DNA of 8,953 nt from Nitrospinota bacterium (GTDB lineage: Bacteria; Nitrospinota; Nitrospinia; Nitrospinales; VA-1), in the NCBI GenBank assembly GCA_022567815.1, contig JADFGI010000101.1, positions 1 to 8,953 on the forward strand. The letters are read 5' to 3'. The position numbers and the translations under genes were made by a program. The notes beneath the pieces are model-generated. The model was given only the letters and a program-made list of their open reading frames with translations, made no database searches and was not told the DNA's origin. Every line of letters begins with the position of its first letter. Positions within the stretch are counted from its first letter, which is position 1. This document shows positions 1 to 5,921 of this stretch, piece by piece.

Positions 1-931
1 CCAACGTCATGGAGCCAATAGCCCCAGCTGTAAAGGCGTGCAACGAAATTGAGAAGGGAAGAAAATCCAGTGCCGAGACCCCTAGTAAAAGCAACCCCAC
101 AATCACCCAGCCATAACCGACATGAAGAATCCAGACCATCGGATCACCAAATATTCTGCGGGTATGATAACGCCGCAAACGCAGCGCATGAATGATGGCG
201 GATAAAAAGGCAGTTGCAGCAAGAATAGCTCCTTCCTGACCTATAAACACCAGCGTCAGAATAATCAAAGCCAACGATAAAAGCGCCATAACATCCAGCT
301 TTTCCTGCGGTGTCTGCTTAGCTTCTTCCCCGCGCCCATGTAAAGCCACAACCGTAAAGGCCGGAATAATTCGTCCACCAATCAGAGAAATCATGGCGAT
401 AATAATCATCACAGCAACATGCAGTGATGTGCTCTCTTTCGTGATAAAGAAGGTCATATCACATGCAAATAAAATGCTCAGCAAAACCAGAAATACGAAA
501 TTGCGCTTATTCCAGCATTTAAGAAGCGGGATAGACAGGCTTAGCGCCAGCGTCAGGATAAACGCTCCCTCAACAACTATAACGGTAATCTCCGGCAAGC
601 CCAGATCAAAATTCATAACCACGCGCCCTGCCAGCCAGAGTGCGCACAGCCCCGCCAGATGAAATTGCCGCACCGGTGCACCGCCCGTCCAGTTCGCCAC
701 AGCCGTAAGCAAAAATCCCGCAACAATTGCCATGGTGAAACCATAGATCATTTCATGCGCATGCCAGGATACAGGATCAATCATGAAGGAAGGCGGCATG
801 CCATGCCCGGCAAAAAATCCGCCCCATATCAATAAACTGACAACGCTGTATAACGCGCCTAAAAGGAAGAAGGGACGAAACCCGCGCCCCAGAAATGGAT
901 GATCAAATACGCCTCTAGATGGTTCTGGCAT
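1..931 (-). CDS. nnrS: NnrS family heme-copper membrane protein, C-terminus cut by window edge
   Basis: NnrS is a polytopic inner-membrane heme- and copper-containing protein linked to nitric oxide stress and denitrification; its biochemical reaction is not settled. Reading from ATG at 931 gives 310 residues without a stop before the window edge; full-length members have roughly 400. Family signatures are visible: RGFRPFFLLG (16-25), WHAHEMIYGF (56-65), GFLLTAVANWTG (72-83), GGRIIPAFT (185-193), WILHVGYGW (267-275) and HAFTAGAIGSMTL (298-310). The rest is alternating hydrophobic helices. The start is fixed by an AGGAGGG ribosome site 5 nt upstream and by the family's usual short N-terminus. 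A small cysteine-rich gene lies upstream on the same strand, probably in the same transcript. Family assignment is firm; the role in this organism is inferred. Confidence 0.95.
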   Translation of the reverse strand, partial: MPEPSRGVFDHPFLGRGFRPFFLLGALYSVVSLLIWGGFFAGHGMPPSFMIDPVSWHAHEMIYGFTMAIVAGFLLTAVANWTGGAPVRQFHLAGLCALWLAGRVVMNFDLGLPEITVIVVEGAFILTLALSLSIPLLKCWNKRNFVFLVLLSILFACDMTFFITKESTSLHVAVMIIIAMISLIGGRIIPAFTVVALHGRGEEAKQTPQEKLDVMALLSLALIILTLVFIGQEGAILAATAFLSAIIHALRLRRYHTRRIFGDPMVWILHVGYGWVIVGLLLLGVSALDFLPFSISLHAFTAGAIGSMTL

Positions 932-1013
932 GCTGACCCTCCTGCGGTTTGTAATAGGCATCAAACCAGGCTACCACCACTCTGGCAAAGGCTACTTAAC
1001 TATGTGCCCACAT
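915..1013 (-). pseudogene. Short decayed or leader reading frame overlapping the nnrS start
   Basis: The minus strand contains an ATG at 1013 followed by MWAHS, a TAA at 998-996, and then 26 more in-frame codons to a TAG at 917-915. The second half reads like protein (RVVVAWFDAYYKPQEG, then QHARTI). Its stop lies 17 bases inside nnrS, so the frame overlaps the nnrS start in another phase. It could be the remnant of a short gene translationally coupled to nnrS, killed by one stop codon, or a GTG-started leader peptide. I do not recognise the peptide, and the length is too short for coding potential to be persuasive. Confidence 0.25.
937..943 (-). promoter_or_regulatory. Strong ribosome binding site of nnrS
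   Basis: On the minus strand the sequence AGGAGGG lies 5 nt before the ATG at 931. This near-perfect Shine-Dalgarno match decides the nnrS start codon. Confidence 0.85.
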
Positions 1014-1038
1014 ATTCAGGCGGAAGTTCACTTTGCGT

Positions 1039-1296
1039 TTATGAAGGGTCAATATTCCCGGTGCCTAATTGTTTAAGATACTCATCCACTAGCGCCTGTA
1101 CGATAGGGGCGAAATCGGCAACACACGGACATACCTTTGACAGTACAATTTTTTCGGCACATTCACGGAGGGTCTCTTTACAATGGATGTCTTTGCACGC
1201 ATTCATATCTGCCTTGGCTAACTCCACAAGTTCTTCCCAGGGAATGGCCTCTGAGTAGCTATCATAAAAAACGGGCGAATTCGTATTTTCTGTCAT
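1039..1296 (-). CDS. Small cysteine-rich protein of unknown function upstream of nnrS
   Basis: An 85-residue soluble protein that I do not recognise. It has no signal peptide or membrane segment, so it is probably cytoplasmic. It contains five cysteines at 34, 39, 46, 56 and 58 (C-x4-C-x6-C-x9-C-x-C, with the last pair as CPC), plus His38. These sit between an acidic N-terminus and a helix-like C-terminus (FAPIVQALVDEYLKQLG). The spacing could hold a metal ion or a redox disulfide, but this is inference. I chose the ATG at 1296 because GGAGGA lies 5 nt upstream; longer starts at 1329 and 1308 have no comparable site. The gene ends 107 bases before nnrS on the same strand, which suggests co-transcription and a role near nitric oxide or nitrogen-oxide stress. 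Confidence 0.7.
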   Translation of the reverse strand: MTENTNSPVFYDSYSEAIPWEELVELAKADMNACKDIHCKETLRECAEKIVLSKVCPCVADFAPIVQALVDEYLKQLGTGNIDPS

Positions 1297-1338
1297 TGCT
1301 TCCTCCATATTTTGTTGTGCGTTTAGCAATCTTTTTCC

Positions 1339-1363
1339 TAATCAGCTTGTACTTTGGTGATTA
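1339..1363. promoter_or_regulatory. Inverted repeat TAATCA-N13-TGATTA upstream of the cysteine-rich gene
   Basis: Two perfect 6-base arms, TAATCA (1339-1344) and TGATTA (1358-1363), are separated by 13 bases. The repeat starts 42 bases upstream of the ATG at 1296, where an operator or activator site would be expected. It does not match the FNR/NNR consensus TTGAT-N4-ATCAA. No factor can be named, and a chance occurrence in AT-rich DNA is possible. Confidence 0.3.
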
Positions 1364-1471
1364 ATAGTTTTTGCTTTGGATACTATGCATTTTCTCCGGC
1401 TACATATACAAACACGCTCTCGGGGCTAGTTTTTTTTTGGTATCTATTATAATGAGTCCTTTCTACTCAGA

Positions 1472-1486
1472 TACTATACGATAGTA
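1472..1486. repeat. Perfect small palindrome TACTAT-ACG-ATAGTA
   Basis: Two perfect 6-base inverted arms surround a 3-base spacer in non-coding DNA. It could be an operator half-site pair or a small hairpin; its function is unknown. Confidence 0.35.
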
Positions 1487-1566
1487 CCGCCAAAGGCCTG
1501 ATGAGGAGAAAATACTCTATCGCTTTCAATAATAACACGCGAACCCAAAATTGCTCATTGTCCATT

Positions 1567-1588
1567 AAGGATATCCTTGATGAAGGAT
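1567..1588. repeat. Overlapping palindromes built from AAGGAT/ATCCTT units
   Basis: AAGGATATCCTT (1567-1578) is a perfect 12-base palindrome. Its right half also pairs with AAGGAT at 1583-1588 across a GATG loop. The central ATCCTT can therefore pair with either neighbour, giving two mutually exclusive hairpins. No coding sequence overlaps it, and no function can be assigned. Confidence 0.35.
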
Positions 1589-1670
1589 TCTCGATGCTAT
1601 CTTGTTCATAACAACCCCCTTCTTAAGGAAAGTTTAACAGAAAGTATCTCTTAGCTTTTTACCTCAAATG

Positions 1671-1733
1671 TTCCACTTTCAGCTGACGTCAAACAGTCCG
1701 CTGAGGTCGAAAATTTCATACTTAAAAAGTGGT
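1671..1733. repeat. Structured stretch resembling an insertion-sequence end remnant
   Basis: CCACTTT (1673-1679) and AAAGTGG (1726-1732) form inverted arms. Between them a near-repeat occurs, GCTGACGTC (1682-1690) and GCTGAGGTC (1700-1708), with one mismatch at an 18-base period. Ends of some IS21-like elements carry such repeated boxes, but no transposase is present nearby. This may be a solo end or unrelated structure. It lies just 5' of the FG-GAP gene and overlaps the possible GTG start at 1729. Confidence 0.2.
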
Positions 1734-1806
1734 ACAATTCATAAATGCCGGTCTTTGGCAGTTAAATTGGTATATAAACTCCAATCAAATCCATTTGACT
1801 ATATTA

Positions 1807-3528
1807 ATGATTAATAGATGTTGGCGAGTATTTTTAAAAGAACCAATTCCATTACTTAAAATTGCTTTCACTTTTTTTATCTTATTTGTTTTTTCCCTTC
1901 TTGAATTTGGATGCCTTCCTGAATCTTCCCTGGCATCTCAAAAATATGACCGTCTCCCTCCACTAAAATCCCGTGAAACTCCAGATGAACCCGACAAAAA
2001 AATCGGGAAAGAGAAGAAATTTCAACGTCGGATTTACAGGCTCCCAAAGAATGAATTTGACTTGAAAATCGTTTATTCGGACAAAAAGGAAGGTATTTTT
2101 GCATCTAAAAATACTCCACAAATTGGATTTGCCATTCATTGTTCCGACATCAATGGGGACGGCATCCAGGACATAATTATCGGCGCCCCTTACCCTGAGG
2201 GACCGGTAAAAGGCCGGGACAATCTGGAGAAGGTTTATATATTTTTTGGCAGGAAGAAGTTTTCAAGGGTAGTTGACTTGAATCGAGCGGATTTGATCCT
2301 TTTTAGATCCCATTCGCCGCACAGCGCTCGATTTGGCCAGGCCATCGCCTCTGGAGATTTGAATGGGGACGGATTCAATGACTTGATTATTGGGGCTCCC
2401 CATTCCAGCGGAGGAGAAGGGAAATTCCGAGCCGGGGAGGTGTATGTCCTTTTTGGAAGAAAAAGGATGTCGGGAAAAAAGAATATTGAAAAGGTTGCCG
2501 ACCTGATTATTACGGGAACCGAGATTTCCAGTGAAACGGGTTTTGCAGTTGCCTCTGGAGATTTAAATGGGGACGGGTTGGACGATATCATCATCGGGGC
2601 GCCAGCGGCCAACCGGGATAGAAAAGTAATGGCCGGGCAAACTTATGTGATTTTCGGGCGGAAAAAATTGCCTCGGAGATTGTCTCTCTCCATAAGCTGG
2701 GATGTTCGTTTGACCGGTATAGATGGTCCCAACGCCTATATCATGAATTGGGGAAGTTCTCCCGACCGGTCAGGTTCGGCTCTTGCCGCTGGAGATATCA
2801 ATGATGACGGGGTTGATGATTTGATAATCGCCGCTCCCTACGCCAACGGGCCTGATAACAAGCGGACCGGCTCAGGAGAGATCTATGTGATTTATGGAGG
2901 AAAAAACATAAAGAGAAATATCGACCTGGCCAATGAAGCCGATTTAACTATCTGGGGAGCAGTAAAAAGAACCTATGCCGGATACTCTTTGGCTTCCGGG
3001 GATTTTAGCGGTGATGGAATTGATGACATTATCATTGGCACGGGGGGGGCCGGTCTTTCCCCGCGCAGGAAATGGCAAATTGGAGCGTATTTGATTTACG
3101 GAGGGAAAAATCCACCATATAACCTGGATCTACGCAAAGACGCCGATCTGGTCCTCAAGGACTCAAGAAAGAAAGAACCTATCTCTTTAATGGCCGGGAA
3201 AAAACCTGTGGATTACTATAATGGATATTCCGTGGCCCTGGGCGATTTGAACGGGGACTCCTCTCAGGAAATGGTTCTAGGGAGGTTGGGGAATCATAAA
3301 AAACGCGGGATATCCGCCTTTATAGTTTCAGGAAACCAAAAATCGCGAGTGACTACCTTAAACGAGCAATTTGACGGAGTCATTCTGCAACCAAATAAGG
3401 ATGATGCTTTGAAACAAACCGTGGCAATAGGGGACATCAACGGGGATGGCAGAAACGATATTCTTATCCGGGCTCCGGAAGCAACTAAAAGAGGCGGGCA
3501 GATTTTTATTATTTTCGGGAAAAAATAA
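1807..3528 (+). CDS. Exported FG-GAP (integrin-alpha-like) seven-repeat beta-propeller protein
   Basis: A 573-residue protein built almost entirely of FG-GAP repeats, the calcium-binding blades of integrin-alpha-type beta-propellers. These usually act outside the cytoplasm in adhesion or ligand binding; the ligand here is unknown. Seven repeats follow the pattern GxxxxxGDxNGDGxxDxxIGAP...YVxFG. The first Asp of each calcium loop is at about residues 114, 184, 252, 330, 399, 480 and 543. Seven repeats fit a closed propeller. Repeat 6 is degenerate (GDLNGDSSQEMVLG) and probably binds calcium poorly. A hydrophobic stretch at about 19-37 after a basic N-terminus, then SSLAS, looks like a signal peptide. 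FGC near residue 36 is not a good lipobox. The ATG at 1807 was chosen over a GTG at 1729, although neither has a clear ribosome site. The gene stands alone on its strand. Confidence 0.88.
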   Translation: MINRCWRVFLKEPIPLLKIAFTFFILFVFSLLEFGCLPESSLASQKYDRLPPLKSRETPDEPDKKIGKEKKFQRRIYRLPKNEFDLKIVYSDKKEGIFASKNTPQIGFAIHCSDINGDGIQDIIIGAPYPEGPVKGRDNLEKVYIFFGRKKFSRVVDLNRADLILFRSHSPHSARFGQAIASGDLNGDGFNDLIIGAPHSSGGEGKFRAGEVYVLFGRKRMSGKKNIEKVADLIITGTEISSETGFAVASGDLNGDGLDDIIIGAPAANRDRKVMAGQTYVIFGRKKLPRRLSLSISWDVRLTGIDGPNAYIMNWGSSPDRSGSALAAGDINDDGVDDLIIAAPYANGPDNKRTGSGEIYVIYGGKNIKRNIDLANEADLTIWGAVKRTYAGYSLASGDFSGDGIDDIIIGTGGAGLSPRRKWQIGAYLIYGGKNPPYNLDLRKDADLVLKDSRKKEPISLMAGKKPVDYYNGYSVALGDLNGDSSQEMVLGRLGNHKKRGISAFIVSGNQKSRVTTLNEQFDGVILQPNKDDALKQTVAIGDINGDGRNDILIRAPEATKRGGQIFIIFGKK

Positions 3529-3608
3529 GTACCTAAACAAAAAATTCAGAATTTTTATTTGATTTTATTTCAATTTCTCAGCCACCGTAAATGCAAATCT
3601 TCATCATT

Positions 3609-3627
3609 CCCACCCGTGGGTTTTATT
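3609..3627 (+). terminator. Possible weak terminator after the FG-GAP gene
   Basis: CCCAC-CC-GTGGG followed by TTTTATT lies about 80 bases after the stop codon of the FG-GAP gene. The loop is very tight unless only CCCA/TGGG pairs, so the structure is short. Position and T tract are right for a rho-independent terminator, but its strength is doubtful. Confidence 0.3.
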
Positions 3628-3717
3628 CCCCGTAGCTACTAGCCGTAAGGGCAACTCGCAAAAGCTCCTTTCATCGAGATAACGTTTGCTGGCGGAGAAA
3701 GTTGTTGCTATTCGGGT

Positions 3718-3732
3718 CCAGCGTTACGCTGG
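3718..3732. repeat. Perfect hairpin CCAGCG-TTA-CGCTGG
   Basis: A 6-bp perfect stem with a 3-base loop lies in the convergent spacer. No T tract follows on either strand, so it is not a canonical terminator. It may belong to a dispersed repeat. Confidence 0.4.
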
Positions 3733-3766
3733 CCACGGCTTTTAAATGAAAACCTTTGCCGGATAC

Positions 3767-3785
3767 CCCGTCCGCTTGGGGCGGG
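3767..3785 (-). terminator. GC-rich hairpin downstream of the cytochrome c gene
   Basis: CCCGTCC (3767-3773) pairs with GGGCGGG (3779-3785) across a 5-base loop, with one G-T wobble when read on the plus strand. It starts about 45 bases after the stop of the minus-strand cytochrome gene. No T run follows, so it could stabilise the 3' end of the transcript rather than terminate it. Confidence 0.3.
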
Positions 3786-3830
3786 ATCGTTCATTCTCGA
3801 TTTTGGGAATCTACGGAATGCTTGAAAGTC

Positions 3831-4265
3831 TTATTTCATAAAAGTCCCGCGGATGTATTTAATAACATCCCAAATTTCCCCGTCTTCCATGTTAAGACCA
3901 AAGGATAACATTCCAGTCCGCTGGGAACCATTCTTGATGATCCAGAACATCTGACCCGCAGAAACATCCTTCATAGTATCCTTGCAGGTAAAATTTGTGG
4001 GCGCGGGTTTGAGGGCCTTGCTCAGTTTGCCGTCTCCAGCGCCCGTTTCGCCATGGCAGTTTTTACAAGCCATTGGCTTGGCTGTCTTGATGTAAAGATT
4101 TTTTCCGTTTTCCGCGCTGGCTTGGGTGGTTTTATCGATTTTAGATATGTCAACCGGTGCAGACCTGGTCTTTCTCGGCTGAGGACATTTCCCGGCGGCA
4201 AAAACGATGTCAACGAAATACAAAGTAATAATCAACAAAATAAAAAATACCAGATAATTTTTCAT
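3831..4265 (-). CDS. Small periplasmic monoheme cytochrome c
   Basis: A 144-residue class I c-type cytochrome that carries electrons in the periplasm. Residues 1-24 form a signal peptide or anchor (MKNYLVFFILLIITLYFVDIVFA). The heme site CKNCH is at 67-71. The GAGDG after it and the APTNF segment (89-93) are typical of this fold. Met119 in GSQRTGMLSFG is the likely sixth heme ligand, and the IWDVIKYIRG helix (131-140) closes the domain. Cys27 and Cys94 are extra cysteines that might form a disulfide. The start follows AAAGGA at a rather long spacing. The cytochrome-barrel fusion gene lies 258 bases upstream on the same strand. A hairpin between them suggests separate transcripts, yet the pairing hints at a shared electron-transfer route. 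Confidence 0.9.
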   Translation of the reverse strand: MKNYLVFFILLIITLYFVDIVFAAGKCPQPRKTRSAPVDISKIDKTTQASAENGKNLYIKTAKPMACKNCHGETGAGDGKLSKALKPAPTNFTCKDTMKDVSAGQMFWIIKNGSQRTGMLSFGLNMEDGEIWDVIKYIRGTFMK

Positions 4266-4291
4266 CCTAACCGATCCTTTGTTTTTTGAAT

Positions 4292-4322
4292 TTTATAGTT
4301 CCCTATTGTCAACGGATATCAA
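4292..4322 (-). promoter_or_regulatory. Possible promoter of the cytochrome c gene
   Basis: On the minus strand a perfect TTGACA lies at 4312-4307 and TATAAA at 4297-4292. Their spacing of 9 bases is too short to work as a pair. TTGATA at 4322-4317 with ACTATA at 4299-4294 gives a 17-base spacer instead. A promoter about 30-55 bases before the ATG is plausible, but the exact boxes are ambiguous. Confidence 0.3.
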
Positions 4323-4342
4323 TTCCCTGTTCAATAACGATT

Positions 4343-4360
4343 CAAAAATTTTAATTTTTG
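4343..4360. repeat. AT-rich inverted repeat CAAAAATT-TT-AATTTTTG
   Basis: Two perfect 8-base arms surround a 2-base centre, upstream of the cytochrome c gene and downstream of the cytochrome-barrel gene. It may be an operator or only low-complexity DNA. Confidence 0.3.
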
Positions 4361-4463
4361 CACGGAAGGGTGTTGAGATCCATTAAATCGTTGGTGCAAC
4401 TGTTCAACCAGGATTATGACCGAATACAGTTGCTTCTTAAATGGGAAATGTGGGTTTAAACAT

Positions 4464-4486
4464 GGGGGAAGGTGAACCCTTCCCCC
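4464..4486 (-). terminator. Strong hairpin downstream of the cytochrome-barrel gene
   Basis: GGGGGAAGG (4464-4472) and CCTTCCCCC (4478-4486) form a perfect 9-bp stem with a 5-base loop. It begins 38 bases past the stop codon of the minus-strand barrel gene. Only a short ATGTTT follows on that strand, so it is an imperfect rho-independent terminator. Position and stem stability favour a 3'-end function. Confidence 0.6.
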
Positions 4487-4523
4487 GAATTGAAATTATG
4501 AAGATAGGCCGTCCAGCTTTTTT

Positions 4524-5906
4524 TTAGAAATTTACCTCAAAACCCAGGATGAGTTTAGTCACCTTCAGGTCCGCCCGTTGAGTTCCCAACGCTCCCGGAA
4601 CAGACACGTACAGGTCGTTGTTAAAGGGCAGTGTGGTCAGGCGGTTCAGTTTAGCGTCAAGGTAAGAGTACTCAGCTACGAGCCGGACGTTCGGGTGGAA
4701 ATACCAGGCGATGTTGGCCACGAATTGATCAAGATCGTCTTCAAAAGTACCCGCTGGCTGACCGATCACATTAAGAAAATCCCAGCGGCCGGTGAGGATA
4801 AGCTCAGGGATGACCATATAGTGAAGTTCCACGGTTCCGCTGGTGGCTTCAAAAGTGCCTATGGTTGCGTGGGCCGCGCGTCCCTCGGTGTAATAATAAA
4901 AACCCGGAATGAGGTTAAAGGGTCCCCAGTGGAGGTCCAACACCCCGCCTACGCCAAACGTGGGGGCATCCGTCCCATTAAAACTTGGAGCGCCTTGAGA
5001 AGTGCCAAAATTTTCATTTCCTACCCTGTTTGCATTAACAAGGAGACCCAGCGTCTGCTGTTCATCCTCCAGGGAAAAGGGGAGATTCAATATGCCATAA
5101 TACGCCCCTGGACGAACCTCATGAAGATCGCTTGAATTGAATCTTACACCCCTGTTCCTCATTCCCACCGCGTACCAGATGCCAGAGGATTCATGGATTC
5201 CATTTACCTCGACCCCGATCGCATTGGCATGCAGGGAGGCTCCTGTAAGAGGCTGAAACATAGTGAGGTAAGAAGCAAAAGTCAGACGTCTGGGCCTGGA
5301 AAAAAACAAATTGTCGATGTGGGCCTTCCCGGCGCGAAAATTCATCAACGAATTGGGCAAAATATCATCAATCTGGATCACAATCGCTTCGGTTTCGATT
5401 TCGGTTTCCCCCGGCTCGTGTTCAGGACCAGGAAATTGGAAATTATCTGAGTCCTGACCTTCAATAGTTCCTACCACCTGGAAAAAGTAAGACACATTAG
5501 GAGCTAAAGTCCCCCCGGACAAAATCTGCCAGTTGACTATCCTCAAAGCGGTATCACTGACATCCGTTCGCGATTCACCTGTGGCGCCATCCGCCACGGC
5601 GGGGGGAACGTTGGTAAGACCCGAAATTACGTTCCAATCCCGCTTTTCGTATTGTGGAAGAGCGAAGTTTAACCGGAACGCCAGTGGAATGGGTTTTTCC
5701 CAAAGGTAGCTCCCTTTGGACCCCGGCATGCGGTACCCATTTTGTTTAAAAGCGATCCCAACAGAATTAAGTTTTGGGAACCCTGTGTGGCAGAAAGAAC
5801 ACGAAATTTTATGGTCTCTGGCAAAGGCAGGAATAGCTTCCGCATCAGGAGGGGAGAGGTGGTCCCAGGAATTCGGACAAGGTGTTAAGCTACGATTTAT
5901 GATCAA
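4524..5906 (-). CDS. Fused monoheme cytochrome c/outer-membrane beta-barrel (Cyc2-like architecture), 5' end replaced by IS
   Basis: A 460-codon frame. Residues about 20-60 hold AEAIPAFARDHKISCSFCHTG and FPKLNSVGIAFKQNGY, a one-heme (CSFCH, 36-40) cytochrome module. The remaining ~400 residues alternate like beta strands and end in LGFEVNF, with the terminal Phe typical of outer-membrane barrels. The layout resembles Cyc2-type porin-cytochromes that pass electrons across the outer membrane. Homology to true Cyc2 and the substrate are not shown. The first ~18 residues (MIINRSLTPCPNSWDH and following) are encoded by the end of IS-A and contain no signal peptide; native sequence resumes near PPDAEAIPAF. 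The original signal peptide, start and promoter are therefore gone, and no native ATG precedes the heme motif. The gene is probably non-functional, as a protein made from the IS-borne start would not be exported or receive heme. Confidence 0.85.
   Translation of the reverse strand: MIINRSLTPCPNSWDHLSPPDAEAIPAFARDHKISCSFCHTGFPKLNSVGIAFKQNGYRMPGSKGSYLWEKPIPLAFRLNFALPQYEKRDWNVISGLTNVPPAVADGATGESRTDVSDTALRIVNWQILSGGTLAPNVSYFFQVVGTIEGQDSDNFQFPGPEHEPGETEIETEAIVIQIDDILPNSLMNFRAGKAHIDNLFFSRPRRLTFASYLTMFQPLTGASLHANAIGVEVNGIHESSGIWYAVGMRNRGVRFNSSDLHEVRPGAYYGILNLPFSLEDEQQTLGLLVNANRVGNENFGTSQGAPSFNGTDAPTFGVGGVLDLHWGPFNLIPGFYYYTEGRAAHATIGTFEATSGTVELHYMVIPELILTGRWDFLNVIGQPAGTFEDDLDQFVANIAWYFHPNVRLVAEYSYLDAKLNRLTTLPFNNDLYVSVPGALGTQRADLKVTKLILGFEVNF
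5855..5879 (+). repeat. Left terminal inverted repeat of IS-A
   Basis: Begins AGAGGTGGTCC and ends GGACA; pairs with 7118-7142 at 18 of 25 positions. On the minus strand it supplies part of the present N-terminus of the cytochrome-barrel frame. Confidence 0.8.
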
Positions 5907-5921
5907 AGGAGGGTCATGGAT

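Larger units (their letters stand above)
1297..1806. other. Intergenic region between divergent transcription units
   Basis: About 500 bases with no convincing gene, separating the minus-strand nnrS unit from the plus-strand FG-GAP gene. It holds a perfect TATAAT at 1448-1453 on the plus strand without a convincing -35 element, a run of nine T at 1430-1438, and small palindromes at 1472-1486 and 1567-1588. A structured stretch at 1671-1733 resembles an insertion-sequence end. Promoters for both flanking units should lie here, but I cannot place them reliably. Confidence 0.6.
3529..3830. other. Non-coding, hairpin-rich spacer between convergent genes
   Basis: Three hundred bases with no supportable gene lie between the convergent FG-GAP and cytochrome genes. 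There are hairpins at 3609-3620, 3718-3732 and 3767-3785. The GC-rich block 3640-3790 looks different from the AT-rich ends of the spacer, which could indicate a dispersed repeat or gene remnant. I see no tRNA and no recognisable RNA family. Confidence 0.5.

Noticed and set aside
899..1258. 119-codon plus-strand frame over the nnrS/cysteine-rich gene region
   Set aside because: It is antisense to two supported genes, its composition is unlike a protein, and it has no ribosome site.
1339..1363. FNR/NNR-type site upstream of the nnrS unit
   Set aside because: No TTGAT-N4-ATCAA-like sequence was found; the inverted repeat there has a 13-base spacer.
1729..1806. GTG start 26 codons upstream of the chosen FG-GAP start
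   Set aside because: The GTG lies within an inverted-repeat arm and has no ribosome site. The added residues are not signal-like, whereas starting at 1807 puts a hydrophobic export segment near the N-terminus. The longer form remains possible.
2235..2612. 125-codon open frame on the minus strand inside the FG-GAP gene
   Set aside because: It is the antisense of FG-GAP repeats 2 and 3; its repetitive composition mirrors the real gene and it has no ribosome site.
4578..5135. 185-codon plus-strand frame opposite the cytochrome-barrel gene
   Set aside because: The opposite strand has a coherent heme motif, barrel pattern and terminal Phe; this frame shows no domain.
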